Source of the DNA: Flavobacteriaceae bacterium
GTDB taxonomy: Bacteria > Bacteroidota > Bacteroidia > Flavobacteriales > Flavobacteriaceae
Reading direction: 5' to 3'
DNA: 52,075 nucleotides
Assembly (NCBI GenBank): GCA_947478365.1
Contig: CANJWG010000004.1
Span: 1-52,075, forward strand
Part shown: one piece after another, positions 37,020 to 43,880 of the stretch
Layout of the letters: each line of letters starts with the position of its first letter
Position numbering within the stretch: the first letter of the stretch is position 1
The notes under the pieces: generated by a model
What the model saw: only the letters and a program-made list of their open reading frames with translations
Told to the model about the DNA's origin: nothing
The model's database searches: none
Made by a program: the position numbers and the translations under genes

Positions 37020-37060
37020 ACACGAGCCTTGCACAAGCAAGGTGAATTGACGAAGTAAAC
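37020..37060 (+). promoter_or_regulatory. bioF leader with perfect 6-bp hairpin and blocks shared with the xth leader
   Basis: ACACGAG is followed by CCTTGC (37027-37032), the loop ACAA, and GCAAGG (37037-37042), a perfect stem. It is then followed by TGAATTGACGAAGTAAAC and the ATG. The flanking blocks recur in the xth leader, and the CGAG-stem-TG(G)AAT order recurs in the tdh leader with a different stem. It may be a structured 5' leader or an operator near the start of transcription. Confidence 0.55.
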
Positions 37061-38221
37061 ATGAAGCAATTCCCAAATTCACTACAACAAAAACTGCAGC
37101 AACGCGAGGAACAAAATGCTTTGCGCCAATTGCCAATTCCCAATAATTTAATCGATTTTGCCTCAAATGATTATATAGGATTTGCCAAAAACGAAACTAT
37201 CTTTCACGAAACACATCAGTTGCTTTTAGATAAAAACATCAAAGTAAATGGCGCCACGGGTTCGCGTTTGCTTTCGGGAAATCATGAATTATATAATGAA
37301 ACCGAGGACTATATTGCTCAATTTCATTATGCTGAATCTGCCTTGATTTTCAATTCGGGTTATGATGCCAATATTGGTTTTTTTAGCGCTATACCACAAC
37401 GAAATGACATCATTTTGTATGACGAATTATGCCACGCTTCCATACGTGATGGAATCCAAATGAGTCATGCCAAGAGTTATAAGTTTGCCCATAATGATGT
37501 AGAAGATTTAGAAAAATTAATCACGAAATTCCAACCGACAACCGACAACCGACAACCGAAAACAGTCTACATCGTCACCGAAAGCGTTTTCTCCATGGAT
37601 GGCGATTCTCCTAACATGGAAGAACTAACAAAGCTTTCCGAAAAACATGGTGCTTATTTAGTTGTTGACGAAGCGCATGCACTCGGAGTTTTTGGTGAAC
37701 AAGGAGAAGGATTGGTTCAAAGTTTAGGATTGCAAGACAAAATTTTTGCCCGAATTATGACTTTCGGAAAAGGATTAGGGTGTCATGGCTCCGCTGTTTT
37801 AGGAAGCCAGGAATTAAAAAGTTATTTGGTCAACTTTGCCCGAAGTTTTGTTTATACCACCGGACTTTCTCCTCACTCTGTCGCCACTATTTTGCAATCG
37901 TACAAACATTTGGAGGAGCAAAAAGAAGCTATCACTCAATTAAAGTCTAACATCATTTTCTTCAATAAGGAAAAGATACGATTAGGCTTGAAACCAATGT
38001 TCGTATACAGCAAATCAGCCATTCAATGCACTATAATTCCCGGAAATGAAAAGGTAAAAAGTATTGCAAATCAGCTCCAACAAAATGGTTTTGATGTTCG
38101 GCCAATTTTATCACCAACGGTTCCCGAAGGACAAGAACGTTTGCGTTTTTGCCTGCATAGCTATAATTCGGAAAATGAAATTGCCAATGTCTTGGAATTG
38201 TTGAGTACTTTTGTATTCTAA
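37061..38221 (+). CDS. bioF: 8-amino-7-oxononanoate synthase
   Basis: PLP enzyme that condenses a pimeloyl thioester with L-alanine, the first committed step of biotin ring assembly. It has 386 residues of the alpha-oxoamine-synthase family: FASNDYIGFA, GSRLLSGNHELYNETE, SVFSMDGDSPNMEEL, VVDEAHALGVFGEQGEG, and the PLP lysine Lys237 in TFGKGLG. A close alternative is glycine C-acetyltransferase (kbl), but the neighbours bioD, bioA and bioB favour bioF. Codons around residues 158-167 are made of a 7-bp tandem repeat. Downstream genes follow closely. Confidence 0.92.
   Translation: MKQFPNSLQQKLQQREEQNALRQLPIPNNLIDFASNDYIGFAKNETIFHETHQLLLDKNIKVNGATGSRLLSGNHELYNETEDYIAQFHYAESALIFNSGYDANIGFFSAIPQRNDIILYDELCHASIRDGIQMSHAKSYKFAHNDVEDLEKLITKFQPTTDNRQPKTVYIVTESVFSMDGDSPNMEELTKLSEKHGAYLVVDEAHALGVFGEQGEGLVQSLGLQDKIFARIMTFGKGLGCHGSAVLGSQELKSYLVNFARSFVYTTGLSPHSVATILQSYKHLEEQKEAITQLKSNIIFFNKEKIRLGLKPMFVYSKSAIQCTIIPGNEKVKSIANQLQQNGFDVRPILSPTVPEGQERLRFCLHSYNSENEIANVLELLSTFVF
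37533..37560 (+). repeat. 7-bp tandem repeat inside bioF
   Basis: Three copies of AACCGAC and a fourth variant copy AACCGAA lie within the coding sequence and encode PTTDNRQP. The unit length is not a multiple of three, so loss or gain of one unit would shift the bioF frame. The same motif type is familiar from intergenic spacers in flavobacteria. Confidence 0.8.
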
Positions 38222-38223
38222 TT

Positions 38224-38466
38224 ATGGAAGAAGAAAAATTCAAATTACTCCGCCGATTTCAATATTCAAGCGAAGCCATTATTTATCAAGGTAAATTAGA
38301 AAGCGAGGGAATTGAAGTTTTTTTGAGAGACCAAAATCTTATTGATTCGACTATGTACAGTAATCTTTTTGGAGGCATCAAAATGTATGTAAAAACGGAG
38401 GATTTTCAAAGAGCCAACGAAATTTTAAATGATGTAAATTTGTTTTCAGTAGATGATGAACAATAA
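38224..38466 (+). CDS. DUF2007 domain protein
   Basis: An 80-residue soluble protein with the DUF2007 pattern: LLRRFQYSSEAIIYQGKLESEGIEVFLRDQN, then the loop and GGIKMYVKTEDFQRANEIL. The fold is ferredoxin-like and related to the PII/GlnB superfamily, and members are described as putative signal transducers. It begins 2 bases after the bioF stop and ends 11 bases before bioD, so it is embedded in the biotin operon. No biotin-related function has been shown. Regulation or a stabilising role is only a guess from position. Confidence 0.85.
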   Translation: MEEEKFKLLRRFQYSSEAIIYQGKLESEGIEVFLRDQNLIDSTMYSNLFGGIKMYVKTEDFQRANEILNDVNLFSVDDEQ

Positions 38467-38477
38467 ATTATAATTAA

Positions 38478-39095
38478 ATGAAACTATTCATCACAGGTAT
38501 CGGAACCGATGTAGGAAAAACTATTGCCTCAGCCATTATAGTTGAAGCTTTGGAAGCCGATTATTGGAAACCTATACAAGCGGGAGATTTAGACTTTACT
38601 GATACTCATAAAGTTAAATCCCAAATTTCAAATGACAAATTACAATTCCATTCAAATGCTTATGCTCTAAACACTCCCGCAAGTCCACACTATGCTGCAG
38701 CACTCGATGGAATTATTATTGAATTAAAAAAAATAATAGAACCAAAAACAGATAATCATTTGGTAATTGAAGGCGCAGGAGGAATTCTGGTTCCGCTAAA
38801 CGATAACGATTGTATAGCTGATTTAATTCAAAAAGACTATAAAGTGATCATAGTATCCCGTCATTATTTAGGAAGCATCAATCATACGTTGCTCACTATA
38901 GAAGCTTTAAAAAATAGGAAGATTAACATTGCAGGAATCATCTTTTCAGGTGATGAAAATAAAGCAACGGAAGAAATTATACTTAAAAAATCGGGAGCAA
39001 AATTTATAGGACGAATTGATAATGAACCTTATTTTGATGCAAATGTGATTTCCTATTATGCAGATAAATTTCGTGATAATCTTTTAAATTTGTAA
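38478..39095 (+). CDS. bioD: Dethiobiotin synthetase
   Basis: ATP- and CO2-dependent ring closure of 7,8-diaminopelargonate to dethiobiotin. It has 205 residues. The P-loop GIGTDVGKT is at 7-15, the YWKPIQAGD segment binds substrate, and VIEGAGGILVPL is the Walker-B-like block. The internal PASPHYAA motif is also typical. It is third in the operon after bioF and the DUF2007 gene. A palindromic spacer separates it from bioA. Confidence 0.95.
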   Translation: MKLFITGIGTDVGKTIASAIIVEALEADYWKPIQAGDLDFTDTHKVKSQISNDKLQFHSNAYALNTPASPHYAAALDGIIIELKKIIEPKTDNHLVIEGAGGILVPLNDNDCIADLIQKDYKVIIVSRHYLGSINHTLLTIEALKNRKINIAGIIFSGDENKATEEIILKKSGAKFIGRIDNEPYFDANVISYYADKFRDNLLNL

Positions 39096-39102
39096 AGAGG
39101 AG

Positions 39103-39176
39103 AGATAATAGACGGATAGATAATAGAAATTTTATCTTTATTCATCTATCATCTTTTAGTATATCATCTATTATCT
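39103..39176. repeat. Palindromic intergenic element between bioD and bioA
   Basis: AGATAATAGA (39103-39112) is an exact reverse complement of TCTATTATCT (39167-39176). The interior repeats GATAGATAATAG and CATCTATCATC units that extend the dyad. It resembles the low-complexity palindromes scattered between flavobacterial genes and is unlike the other repeats in this window. Confidence 0.65.
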
Positions 39177-39186
39177 AAAAAAAAAA

Positions 39187-40458
39187 ATGAACCTTTCTGA
39201 AAGAGACAAACTTTACAATTGGCATCCCTATACGCAACACAAAACTGCCCCTGATTTTCCGGCTATTATCAAAGGCGAAGGCGCTTTGCTTTGGGACGAA
39301 AACGGGAAGGAATATATAGATGCAATTGCTTCCTGGTGGGTAAATCCTTATGGGCATTCTAACAAAGTCATTGCCGATGCTATTTATGAACAGCTCACTA
39401 CTTTGGAGCATGTTTTGTTTGGAGGTTTCACCCACGACAAAGCTGTTTTATTGGCCGAAAAGCTGATGGCCATTTTGCCCAATAATCAAAAGAAACTATT
39501 CTATTCTGATAACGGCTCTACTGCTGTGGAAGTAGCGCTCAAATGTGCGTTGCAATATAATTATAATAAAGAAATCAAGAAGATAAAAATCATTGCTTTT
39601 GAAGACGCCTTTCATGGTGATACTTTTGGAGCCATGGCGAGTAGCGGGATTACTTTTTTTACCGAGGCATTCAAAGGTTCTTTACTGGAAGTTGTTCGCA
39701 TTCCTGTTCCGACTAAAGGCAAAGAAGAGCAAAGTTTGAAAGCGTTGCACGATTTGGTTGTAACCAATGAATTTGCGGCCTTTATTTTTGAACCACTCTG
39801 TCAAGGCGCAGCCGGAATGGTGATGTATTCGGCTGAGATTTTAGATAAGATGATTTTGATGTGTAAACACAATAATGTATTCACGATTGCCGACGAAGTA
39901 ATGACGGGTTTTGGTAAAACCGGAAGAACCTTTGCCTCTGATTATTTGGACAATAAACCCGATATGATGTGTTTGTCAAAAGCGTTAACAGGCGGAACTA
40001 TTCCGATGGCAATAACAACATTCACTCAGGAAATCTTCGATGGATTTTATGGAGATGACACTAATAAAGCTTTCTTTCACGGTCATACTTTTACCGCAAA
40101 TCCAACAGGATGTGCGGCTGCTTTGGCAAGTATTAGTTTATTGCAGACAGCCGAAACACAAAACAATATTACCCGAATAAACCAATCGCATTTAGACTTT
40201 GAACAAAAAATAAAATCACATCCCAAAGTAAAAACAACGCGCGTTCTCGGAGTTATTTTCGCATTAGAAATTAAAACCGAAAGCCAAGAAAGTTATTATG
40301 GTACGATGCGTAACAAACTCTATAATTTTTTTGTTGAGAACGGTATTATTTTACGTCCAGTTGGAAACATCATTTACATTTTGCCACCTTATGTTATTTC
40401 GGAAGAGCAATTGAAAAAAATATATAGAATTGTTGAACAAGCTGTTGAGATGATTTAA
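39187..40458 (+). CDS. bioA: Adenosylmethionine-8-amino-7-oxononanoate aminotransferase
   Basis: PLP-dependent transfer of an amino group from S-adenosylmethionine to 8-amino-7-oxononanoate. It has 423 residues, a class III aminotransferase. Motifs: WHPYTQHKTAPDFPAI at the N-terminus, the substrate-defining SWWVNPYGHS, YSDNGSTAVEVALKCA, FTIADEVMTGFGKTG, and the PLP lysine Lys265 in CLSKALTGGTIP. It follows bioD after a palindromic spacer and probably belongs to the same operon. Confidence 0.96.
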   Translation: MNLSERDKLYNWHPYTQHKTAPDFPAIIKGEGALLWDENGKEYIDAIASWWVNPYGHSNKVIADAIYEQLTTLEHVLFGGFTHDKAVLLAEKLMAILPNNQKKLFYSDNGSTAVEVALKCALQYNYNKEIKKIKIIAFEDAFHGDTFGAMASSGITFFTEAFKGSLLEVVRIPVPTKGKEEQSLKALHDLVVTNEFAAFIFEPLCQGAAGMVMYSAEILDKMILMCKHNNVFTIADEVMTGFGKTGRTFASDYLDNKPDMMCLSKALTGGTIPMAITTFTQEIFDGFYGDDTNKAFFHGHTFTANPTGCAAALASISLLQTAETQNNITRINQSHLDFEQKIKSHPKVKTTRVLGVIFALEIKTESQESYYGTMRNKLYNFFVENGIILRPVGNIIYILPPYVISEEQLKKIYRIVEQAVEMI

Positions 40459-40462
40459 ATTT

Positions 40463-40543
40463 TAACCACGAAGCTATCATAGAAGGCACTAAGACACAAA
40501 GTCTTCGTGTGCTTCGTGCAAAACTTCGTGCGCTTTGTGGTTA
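40463..40543. repeat. Palindromic intergenic element between bioA and the ketoacyl synthase gene
   Basis: TAACCACGAAG (40463-40473) and CTTTGTGGTTA (40533-40543) pair with one mismatch. Inside are a perfect small hairpin (AAGAC/GTCTT, 40491-40505) and direct repeats of CTTCGTGC. Elements of this AACCACAAAG...CTTTGTGGTT type are dispersed in Bacteroidota genomes. Confidence 0.7.
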
Positions 40544-40563
40544 GATTTTTTTTAAAGAATAAC

Positions 40564-40571
40564 TACCTTTG
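40564..40571 (+). promoter_or_regulatory. Promoter -7 box of the ketoacyl synthase gene
   Basis: TACCTTTG matches TAnnTTTG and lies 17 bases before the ATG. This gene may therefore be transcribed independently of bioA. Confidence 0.6.
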
Positions 40572-40588
40572 TCTGACAATAAACAACC

Positions 40589-41797
40589 ATGTTGAAAACC
40601 AAAATTGCCATAACTTCCATCGCTTCTTTTTCTCCATTAGGAAATACTTCTGATGACATTTGGAAGGAATATCTGAATCCAAGATCACTAATCATTGAAA
40701 AGCAACTAGGGAATATTAAGGCTTTGGTTGCGCCATTATCTGATGATTTAATGCGGGAAGTTGATACATTGCGGAACTCGGATGTTAAATATAGATCGCT
40801 AGACAATTCCGTTCTTTATGCTATACTATCGTCAAGAGAAGCAGTTAAAAAAGCAGGTTGGCATAATACAAAATTTGGTATAAATATTGGTTCTTCGCGA
40901 GGGGCTACCCAACTTTTTGAAAAACACCATCAAGAATTTTTAGCAACTGGAAGAACCCCAACTTTGTCCTCGCCAACCACAACTTTGGGAAATATTTCGA
41001 CTTGGGTCGCTCATGATTTGAAATCAAACGGACCTGAATTATCACATTCTATAACTTGCTCCACAGCACTTCATGCTTTGTTAAACGGAATCGCTTGGAT
41101 GCAGTCGGGTATGGCAGATAGTTTTTTAGTAGGCGGAAGCGAAGCGCCTTTAACCGCTTTTACGATTGCCCAAATGCAGGCATTGAAGATTTATGCTCCG
41201 CTTCGACAAGCTCAGCGTGACAATAATGCACAATGTCAGTCTGAGCCTGTCGAAGACCTTTTATATTTTCCTTGCAGAGCTTTTGATTTAAACAAAACCA
41301 AAAATTCATTGGCGCTAGGTGAAGGCGCTGCGATGGCGTGTTTGGAAATCGGCGAACATAAAAATGCCTTAGGATATATTACCGGTTTTGGGTATGCTAC
41401 TGATGATTTGAAACACAGTATTTCCATCACTGATGAAGCGGAATGTTTTCAGAAATCAATGAAAATGGCATTGCAAAATGTTTCATTAGACGAAGTTGAT
41501 GTTGTTGTGATGCATGCTCCGGGAACTCTAAAAGGGGACAAATCAGAATACAAAGCGATACAAAAAGTCTTCAGTAAAAACCTTCCAATGCTGACGACAA
41601 ATAAATGGAAAGTGGGCCACACTTTTGGTGCTTCGGGGATGCTTAATATTGAAATGGCGCTTCTTATGATGCAACACCAAAAGTTTATAGGAGTTCCTTT
41701 TGTTACGGAACAAAATCGCCGAAAAATCATTCGAAACGTGCTAATAAATGCGGTAGGATTTGGGGGAAATGCGGTGAGTATTTTGCTAAGTACTTAG
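40589..41797 (+). CDS. Beta-ketoacyl synthase (KAS I/II type) in the biotin cluster
   Basis: A condensing enzyme of 402 residues with an intact Cys-His-His triad: Cys157 in SITCSTALHALL, His309 in VVMHAPGTLKGDKSE, and His344 in KVGHTFGASGMLNIE. It is of the FabB/FabF class, not the FabH/BioZ class. The position next to bioA suggests a role in making the pimeloyl chain, which is inference. Residues 205-223 are encoded by a palindromic repeat inserted in frame (41201-41255). The insertion is in a surface-like region before PCRAFD and leaves all catalytic motifs. The stop codon lies in a second copy of the repeat. Confidence 0.88.
   Translation: MLKTKIAITSIASFSPLGNTSDDIWKEYLNPRSLIIEKQLGNIKALVAPLSDDLMREVDTLRNSDVKYRSLDNSVLYAILSSREAVKKAGWHNTKFGINIGSSRGATQLFEKHHQEFLATGRTPTLSSPTTTLGNISTWVAHDLKSNGPELSHSITCSTALHALLNGIAWMQSGMADSFLVGGSEAPLTAFTIAQMQALKIYAPLRQAQRDNNAQCQSEPVEDLLYFPCRAFDLNKTKNSLALGEGAAMACLEIGEHKNALGYITGFGYATDDLKHSISITDEAECFQKSMKMALQNVSLDEVDVVVMHAPGTLKGDKSEYKAIQKVFSKNLPMLTTNKWKVGHTFGASGMLNIEMALLMMQHQKFIGVPFVTEQNRRKIIRNVLINAVGFGGNAVSILLST
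41201..41255. repeat. Palindromic repeat copy 1, inside the ketoacyl synthase gene
   Basis: The left arm (41201-41221, starting CTTCGACAAGCTCAG) and right arm (41235-41255, ending CTGTCGAAG) pair at 18 of 21 positions around a 13-base loop. The element is read through in frame as LRQAQRDNNAQCQSEPVED. The right arm closely matches the right arm of copy 2 at 41842-41862. Confidence 0.88.
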
Positions 41798-41862
41798 ACA
41801 GGATCAGTGTGACAATGCTTAATACAATTAAACATAGGGTTGTCAGTCTGAGCTTGTCGAAG
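41793..41862. repeat. Palindromic repeat copy 2, spanning both convergent stop codons
   Basis: The left arm (41793-41813) matches the left arm of copy 1 at 17 of 21 positions. The right arm (41842-41862, GTCAGTCTGAGCTTGTCGAAG) matches copy 1 at 20 of 21. The loop is 28 bases. The TAG of the ketoacyl synthase gene (41795-41797) is in the left arm. The TGA of recX (41845-41843) is in the right arm, and the last recX codons (SSTSSD) derive from it. It could act as a bidirectional transcript end. Confidence 0.82.
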
Positions 41863-42322
41863 ACAATTCGGTTAACTTGGCATAAACCAAATTACTTTCC
41901 CAGCCTTTGCGCAATAAGTAATCACAAAACTTTTTCTTCTTTTTTTGCACATTGGTTTCTTTGATGGTTTCCCAATGCCTTTCGGCTAGTTTGTCAAAAG
42001 TATCAAGGTATTCTTCTTCGGAGATTTCGGCCAAAGCACTTTTGATATTTTGCGCTGTAATTTGTCGTTGTTTGAGTTCGTTTACAATCCTAATTTTGCC
42101 CCAATGTTTAATGCGGTGTTTCCCTCTTGCAAAGCTTCTGGCGAAGCGTTCTTCGTTTAGAAAATTATGTTGGATTAAATGAACAACAATAGCAGCTGTT
42201 TCATTTGATTTTATACCAAAATCATATAATTTTTGAACCACTTCCTGATGGCATCGCTCCTGATAAGAACAATAATATTCTAGTTTGAGTTGGGCTTCAG
42301 CTACCGTTAGTTTTTCGTTCAT
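41843..42322 (-). CDS. recX: Regulatory protein RecX
   Basis: Small helical modulator that binds RecA filaments and inhibits recombinase activity. It is 159 residues from ATG 42322. RecX three-helix repeats are recognisable: VAEAQLKLEYYCSYQERCHQEVVQKLYDFG, FLNEERFARSFARGKHRIKHWGKIRIVNELKQRQI, and the C-terminal CDYLLRKGWESNLVYAKL. A GTG at 42334 is in frame, but it would leave almost no leader after the promoter. The C-terminal SSTSSD and the stop codon come from a palindromic repeat, so the natural terminus was probably altered by its insertion. Confidence 0.9.
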   Translation of the reverse strand: MNEKLTVAEAQLKLEYYCSYQERCHQEVVQKLYDFGIKSNETAAIVVHLIQHNFLNEERFARSFARGKHRIKHWGKIRIVNELKQRQITAQNIKSALAEISEEEYLDTFDKLAERHWETIKETNVQKKKKKFCDYLLRKGWESNLVYAKLTELSSTSSD

Positions 42323-42346
42323 AGCAAATGGCACTTCTTAGGATAG

Positions 42347-42354
42347 CAAAGTTA
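42347..42354 (-). promoter_or_regulatory. Promoter -7 box of recX
   Basis: TAACTTTG on the minus strand, 24 bases before ATG 42322. Confidence 0.55.
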
Positions 42355-42600
42355 TGGATTTAAACACAATTTAACAGTTTAAAATAGTATGAGAAACCTC
42401 AAAAAAGTAGTGGCTGCAATATCTTTTTATCCAAAAAAAATGATAAAAAAATGAAAATTATAGCATGTCGTGTCTTAAACTTTTTTTACCAAAAAGAGTT
42501 ACTTTCTATGAAACAGTTGAAAAAAATTATGTGAAATTTAGACTAATACAAGAATAATTTTTTCTTTAAGAGTGAAAAGAATAAAAAAAGGCAGGCATTA
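42355..42600. other. Gap between recX and bioB without recognised gene
   Basis: This AT-rich stretch holds no convincing reading frame, tRNA or strong terminator. A 21-codon plus-strand frame starting at 42389 lacks a promoter or homology that I recognise. The bioB transcript ends here without a clear hairpin. Confidence 0.5.
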
Positions 42601-43686
42601 TTATTTCCCTTTTGTTGAAGCTTCCAAATTTCTTTCAATCGCATGACCAGGACGAGACCATTTTGGTTTTTCTCCTAGCGCTTGATATTGTGAATCTGCA
42701 GCTTCTACTGTTTTAGGCTGCATCACTTTGATAAATGGTTTTTGAGCCACCAAACCTAAAGTTTCAAACATTTTCATGTCTTCATTAACATCTGGATTTG
42801 GAGTGGTTAATAATTTATCACCTGCAAAAATTGAATTCGCGCCAGCAAAGAAACACATGGCTTGACCTTCGCGAGACATTTCTGTTCTTCCAGCAGAAAG
42901 GCGTACTTGAGTTTCTGGCATTACAATTCGTGTAGTTGCTACCATTCGAATCATTTCCCAAATCGCTACTGGTTTTTCGTTTTCCATCGGAGTTCCTTCT
43001 ACAGCCACCAAAGCATTTATTGGCACCGATTCAGGTTGTGGATTTAATGTAGAAAGCGCTACCAACATACCAGCTCTATCCTCAATGCTTTCTCCCATAC
43101 CAATAATCCCACCGCTACAAACGGTGACATTGGTTTTACGAACATTCTCAATAGTTTCTAAACGGTCCTCAAAACCACGGGTAGAAATCACTTCTTTGTA
43201 ATAATCTTCAGAGGTGTCTAAGTTATGATTGTAGGCATATAAACCAGCTTCAGCAAGTCGCTGTGCCTGATTTTCGGTAATCATCCCCAAAGTGCAACAA
43301 ACTTCCATATCAAGTTTGTTAATGGTTCTTACCATTTCTAAAACTTGGTCAAATTCTTCACCATCTTTTACGTTACGCCAAGCAGCACCCATACAAACAC
43401 GAGAAGAACCATTCGATTTGGCACGCAAAGCTTGCGCTTTTACTTGACTTACCGACATTAAATCATTACCTTCTATATCAGTATGATAACGAGCAGCCTG
43501 AGGACAATAACCACAATCTTCTGGACAACCACCGGTTTTTATAGATAATAGAGTGGAAACCTGAACAACATTTGGATCGTGTTGTTCTCTGTGGATTGTA
43601 GCTGCTTCGTATAGCAAATCCATCATAGGTTTGTTATAAATAGCAATGATTTCTTCTTTAGTCCAATTGTGTTTTGTGATGCTCAT
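42601..43686 (-). CDS. bioB: Biotin synthase
   Basis: Radical-SAM enzyme that inserts sulfur into dethiobiotin, the last step of biotin synthesis. It has 361 residues. The [4Fe-4S] cluster cysteines are Cys54, Cys58 and Cys61 in GGCPEDCGYCPQ. Other family blocks are SSRVCMGAAWRNVKDG, YNHNLDTSEDYY, and RLSAGRTEMSREGQAMCFFAGANSIFAGDKLLTTPNP. Frames starting at TTG 43710 or GTG 43707 would begin in or beside the promoter -7 box, so ATG 43686 is chosen. It is transcribed toward recX, convergent to the other bio genes, with its own promoter and a dyad in the leader. Confidence 0.96.
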   Translation of the reverse strand: MSITKHNWTKEEIIAIYNKPMMDLLYEAATIHREQHDPNVVQVSTLLSIKTGGCPEDCGYCPQAARYHTDIEGNDLMSVSQVKAQALRAKSNGSSRVCMGAAWRNVKDGEEFDQVLEMVRTINKLDMEVCCTLGMITENQAQRLAEAGLYAYNHNLDTSEDYYKEVISTRGFEDRLETIENVRKTNVTVCSGGIIGMGESIEDRAGMLVALSTLNPQPESVPINALVAVEGTPMENEKPVAIWEMIRMVATTRIVMPETQVRLSAGRTEMSREGQAMCFFAGANSIFAGDKLLTTPNPDVNEDMKMFETLGLVAQKPFIKVMQPKTVEAADSQYQALGEKPKWSRPGHAIERNLEASTKGK

Positions 43687-43687
43687 A

Positions 43688-43708
43688 GGTGCAATTTTAT
43701 CGTGCACC
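43688..43708 (-). promoter_or_regulatory. 21-bp dyad between the bioB promoter and start codon
   Basis: GGTGCA and TGCACC are perfect inverted repeats separated by 9 bases. The element begins at the last base of the -7 box and ends one base before the ATG. Its position suits a repressor operator or a hairpin that covers the translation start. It does not match the BirA, BioR or BioQ operator patterns I know. Confidence 0.6.
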
Positions 43709-43738
43709 AAAAGTAGTTAAATTGTACGTAAGTTACAA
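43708..43738 (-). promoter_or_regulatory. Promoter of bioB
   Basis: On the minus strand, TTG (43738-43736), a 20-base spacer, and TACTTTTG (43715-43708), a full consensus match. It overlaps the dyad by one base. Confidence 0.75.
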
Positions 43739-43880
43739 AACTGTAAAACTTTAATCCGGGATATAGGAATCTTGCTATTTTCATAATAAATGAATTTGAG
43801 TGAATATTCGAAACCGCACAAAAAGATTAAAGAAAATATCTTTTTAAAATTTAATTATTTAACATAATAGGAAAATAGAA

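Noticed and set aside
42389..42454. A 21-codon plus-strand frame (starts MRNLKKVVAAIS) in the recX-bioB gap
   Set aside because: It is short, lysine-rich in an A-rich stretch, and has no promoter box or homology that I recognise. Possibly a gene remnant but not supportable.
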